16,339 bases of DNA from JAEUMW01 sp039807745 (lineage in GTDB: Bacteria > Pseudomonadota > Gammaproteobacteria > Burkholderiales > JAEUMW01): assembly GCA_039807745.1 (NCBI GenBank), contig JBDHRV010000079.1, positions 1-16,339 on the forward strand. Direction: 5' to 3'. Shown here one piece after another: positions 15,082 to 16,339 of the stretch; within the stretch, counting starts at the first letter, position 1; every line of letters begins with the position of its first letter. Both the position numbers and the translations under genes were made by a program. The notes beneath the pieces are model-generated. The model saw nothing but the letters and a program-made list of their open reading frames with translations. It did not search any database and was not told where the DNA came from.

Positions 15082-15714
15082 ATGGCCAGAATACTCATAG
15101 CCGATGACCACTCGGTGGTCCGCGGTGGGCTCAAGCAGTTCCTTTCCAGTGCACCCGACCTCGAGATTGCGGCCGAAGCAGATACCGGCAAGAAGGCAAT
15201 CGAGATCCTGGGACGGCAGAGCTTCGACCTGGTGCTGCTCGACATCGCGCTCCCCGATATCGACGGCCTCGAGGTTCTACGGCGTATCAAGAGCACGTTT
15301 CCCGACCTGCCGGTGCTGATCTTCAGCATGTATCCCGAGGAGGACTACGCCCTGGCCGCCCTGAACGGCGGGGCGGCAGGTTACCTGATGAAGGACAGCG
15401 ACCCCGAGGAAATACTCGCGGCCGTGCGCCGGGCGGCGAAAGGCGCGAGATATCTCAGTCCGCGCATTGCGGAGAAGCTGCTGGCCGGCTCGCTGGCGAC
15501 ACCCGAAAAGCAGCCGCACGATGCGCTGTCGGCGCGGGAGTTCGACGTGATGCTGATGCTGAGCCGCGGCCAGCGGCTGAACGAAATCGGGGAGCAGCTG
15601 CACCTCAGTCCCAAGACCGTCAGCACGTACCGCGCGCGAGTCCTGCGGAAGATGGGTTTCACGTCCAACGCGGAGGTCACCCGTTACGTGATCGACCGCA
15701 AGCTGGACCCTTGA
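15082..15714 (+). CDS. NarL/FixJ-family response regulator
   Basis: The product has 210 residues, the normal size. The receiver domain (about 1-120) has the acidic pair Asp8-Asp9 (ILIADDHSVV), phosphoacceptor Asp54 (LVLLDIALPDIDGLE), Ser82 in the switch position and Lys104 (GYLMKDSD). The LuxR-type HTH (about 145-205) contains LSAREFDVMLMLSRGQRLNE and LHLSPKTVSTYRARVLRKMG, the DNA-binding helix pattern. It should bind DNA as a dimer when phosphorylated, probably by the divergent kinase whose start lies 119 bp away. ATG 15082 gives the standard N-terminus; the ribosome-binding site is weak. Target genes are unknown; the shared intergenic region is the obvious candidate. Confidence 0.95.
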   Translation: MARILIADDHSVVRGGLKQFLSSAPDLEIAAEADTGKKAIEILGRQSFDLVLLDIALPDIDGLEVLRRIKSTFPDLPVLIFSMYPEEDYALAALNGGAAGYLMKDSDPEEILAAVRRAAKGARYLSPRIAEKLLAGSLATPEKQPHDALSAREFDVMLMLSRGQRLNEIGEQLHLSPKTVSTYRARVLRKMGFTSNAEVTRYVIDRKLDP

Positions 15715-15757
15715 CATCGGGGGCGCGACGAGTTCGGCCAGCGGTAGCGGCGCGTCG

Positions 15758-16321
15758 TCAAGGCCGCTGCGCTGCCTCCTCCGCCAGCACCTTCTGCACG
15801 AGATCCGACTCGCGCTTGTAGAACCCTTCCGTGTGAAACGTCTCCGCGAGGCGATACAGCTCGTAATCGAGGTGGTGGCACAGTTCGTGGAGTACGGTGC
15901 GAAGAAAGGTCTTGAAGGCAACCACCTGCTTGCGTTGGGCAGTGCGCATCCACACCGAGATCTTCGGCGGCGCACCGTCGTCGTTCGGCTCGTACAGGCC
16001 GTGCAGCTCCGCCCCGCTCAGTTGCGGCCGCCTCGCATAGACCTTCACATTGACCGGCGGCACCTGGAGCCGGACACACAGTTCGTCGAGCAGGGACTGC
16101 GCCGCACCCTCCGTCCCCTTCCGGTCCTCGCGCGCGAGGGCGGATCGCAGTGCCGCGATGGCCGGGCCTGTCGAGGTGCCCGCGCGCAACGTCACGGCAA
16201 CGATGGCGTCGCTCGCGAGATAGATGCGCTGTCGGCGCCGGGAAAGACGGTCGAAGAAGGCGAAGGGCACGGCGAGGTCGGGGGACTCGGAAGCGAGGAC
16301 AGCCGCGGGCCATGCTACCAT
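15758..16321 (-). CDS. Uncharacterised zincin-like protein (HExxH motif)
   Basis: The product has 187 residues. A helix carries TVLHELCHHLDYEL with His145, Glu146 and His149 in the HExxH metalloprotease pattern, followed by AETFHTEGFYKRESDLVQKV, where His163 or Glu165 could be the third metal ligand. The N-terminal half (ILE/LEU-rich helices, VKVYARRPQLSGAELHGLYE, ISVWMRT) resembles the SprT-like or zincin arrangement of strands before the active helix. No signal peptide is clear, so it is probably cytoplasmic. ATG 16321 has GGGGAG 7 bases upstream (16329-16334), so the gene is complete. It is convergent with the response regulator, 43 bp apart. Family name is not recognised; a protease role is inferred from the motif only. 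Confidence 0.75.
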   Translation of the reverse strand: MVAWPAAVLASESPDLAVPFAFFDRLSRRRQRIYLASDAIVAVTLRAGTSTGPAIAALRSALAREDRKGTEGAAQSLLDELCVRLQVPPVNVKVYARRPQLSGAELHGLYEPNDDGAPPKISVWMRTAQRKQVVAFKTFLRTVLHELCHHLDYELYRLAETFHTEGFYKRESDLVQKVLAEEAAQRP

Positions 16322-16339
16322 GCGCCCGCTCCCCCTCCC

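Noticed and set aside
13889..15100. 403-residue plus-strand open frame over the histidine kinase
   Set aside because: Antisense to three well-formed PAS domains, with no recognisable domain of its own.

Overview
The window is GC-rich chromosomal DNA. The prfB-lysS pair at the left end, the style of the lysyl-tRNA synthetase (close to proteobacterial LysS) and the accessory set (LigD/Ku, a PHB-depolymerase-type esterase, FUSC transporter, PAS kinase plus NarL-type regulator) suggest a proteobacterium, most likely a betaproteobacterium. That placement is inference; no rRNA gene is present to confirm it.

Layout, left to right. (1) 1-1601: translation genes, the 3' end of prfB followed by lysS. 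(2) 1771-3915: a FUSC-family membrane protein on the + strand, whose stop codon overlaps the stop codon of the convergent gene. (3) 3912-6199, minus strand: a DUF72/YecE protein followed 8 bp later by a secreted PHB-depolymerase-family hydrolase with a C-terminal fibronectin III domain. (4) 6198-10706, plus strand: a compact non-homologous end-joining (NHEJ) cluster, ligD (PE-LIG-POL), ku, then a MerR-type HTH plus TPR protein. The DUF72 and ligD start codons overlap, and a palindromic CTCCGGAG lies just downstream of the ligD ATG. (5) 10707-12672: an accessory patch inserted behind the MerR-TPR gene. It holds an unknown minus-strand ORF, a ribbon-helix-helix/PIN toxin-antitoxin pair with a readable promoter and operator, and a second, headless copy of the 3' end of the MerR-TPR gene (221 bp identical, offset 1550 bp). 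About 420 bp without a convincing gene follow. (6) 12673-15714: a small unknown protein, then a triple-PAS NarL-type histidine kinase and a divergent NarL/FixJ response regulator. (7) 15758-16321: an uncharacterised HExxH protein on the minus strand.

How the parts fit together. LigD and Ku form the two-component bacterial NHEJ machine, with Ku binding DNA ends and LigD processing, filling and ligating them. The MerR-TPR protein 22 bp behind ku is a plausible dedicated regulator or partner. The toxin-antitoxin patch has duplicated the tail of that gene, which points to recombination at this spot. The kinase and response regulator very probably act as a pair, and the kinase carries an altered phosphatase motif (DxxxP instead of DxxxQ). 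No tRNA, rRNA, CRISPR array or intact insertion sequence was seen. The most unusual features are the MerR-TPR/TA mosaic, the shared start region between DUF72 and ligD, and the kinase motif change.
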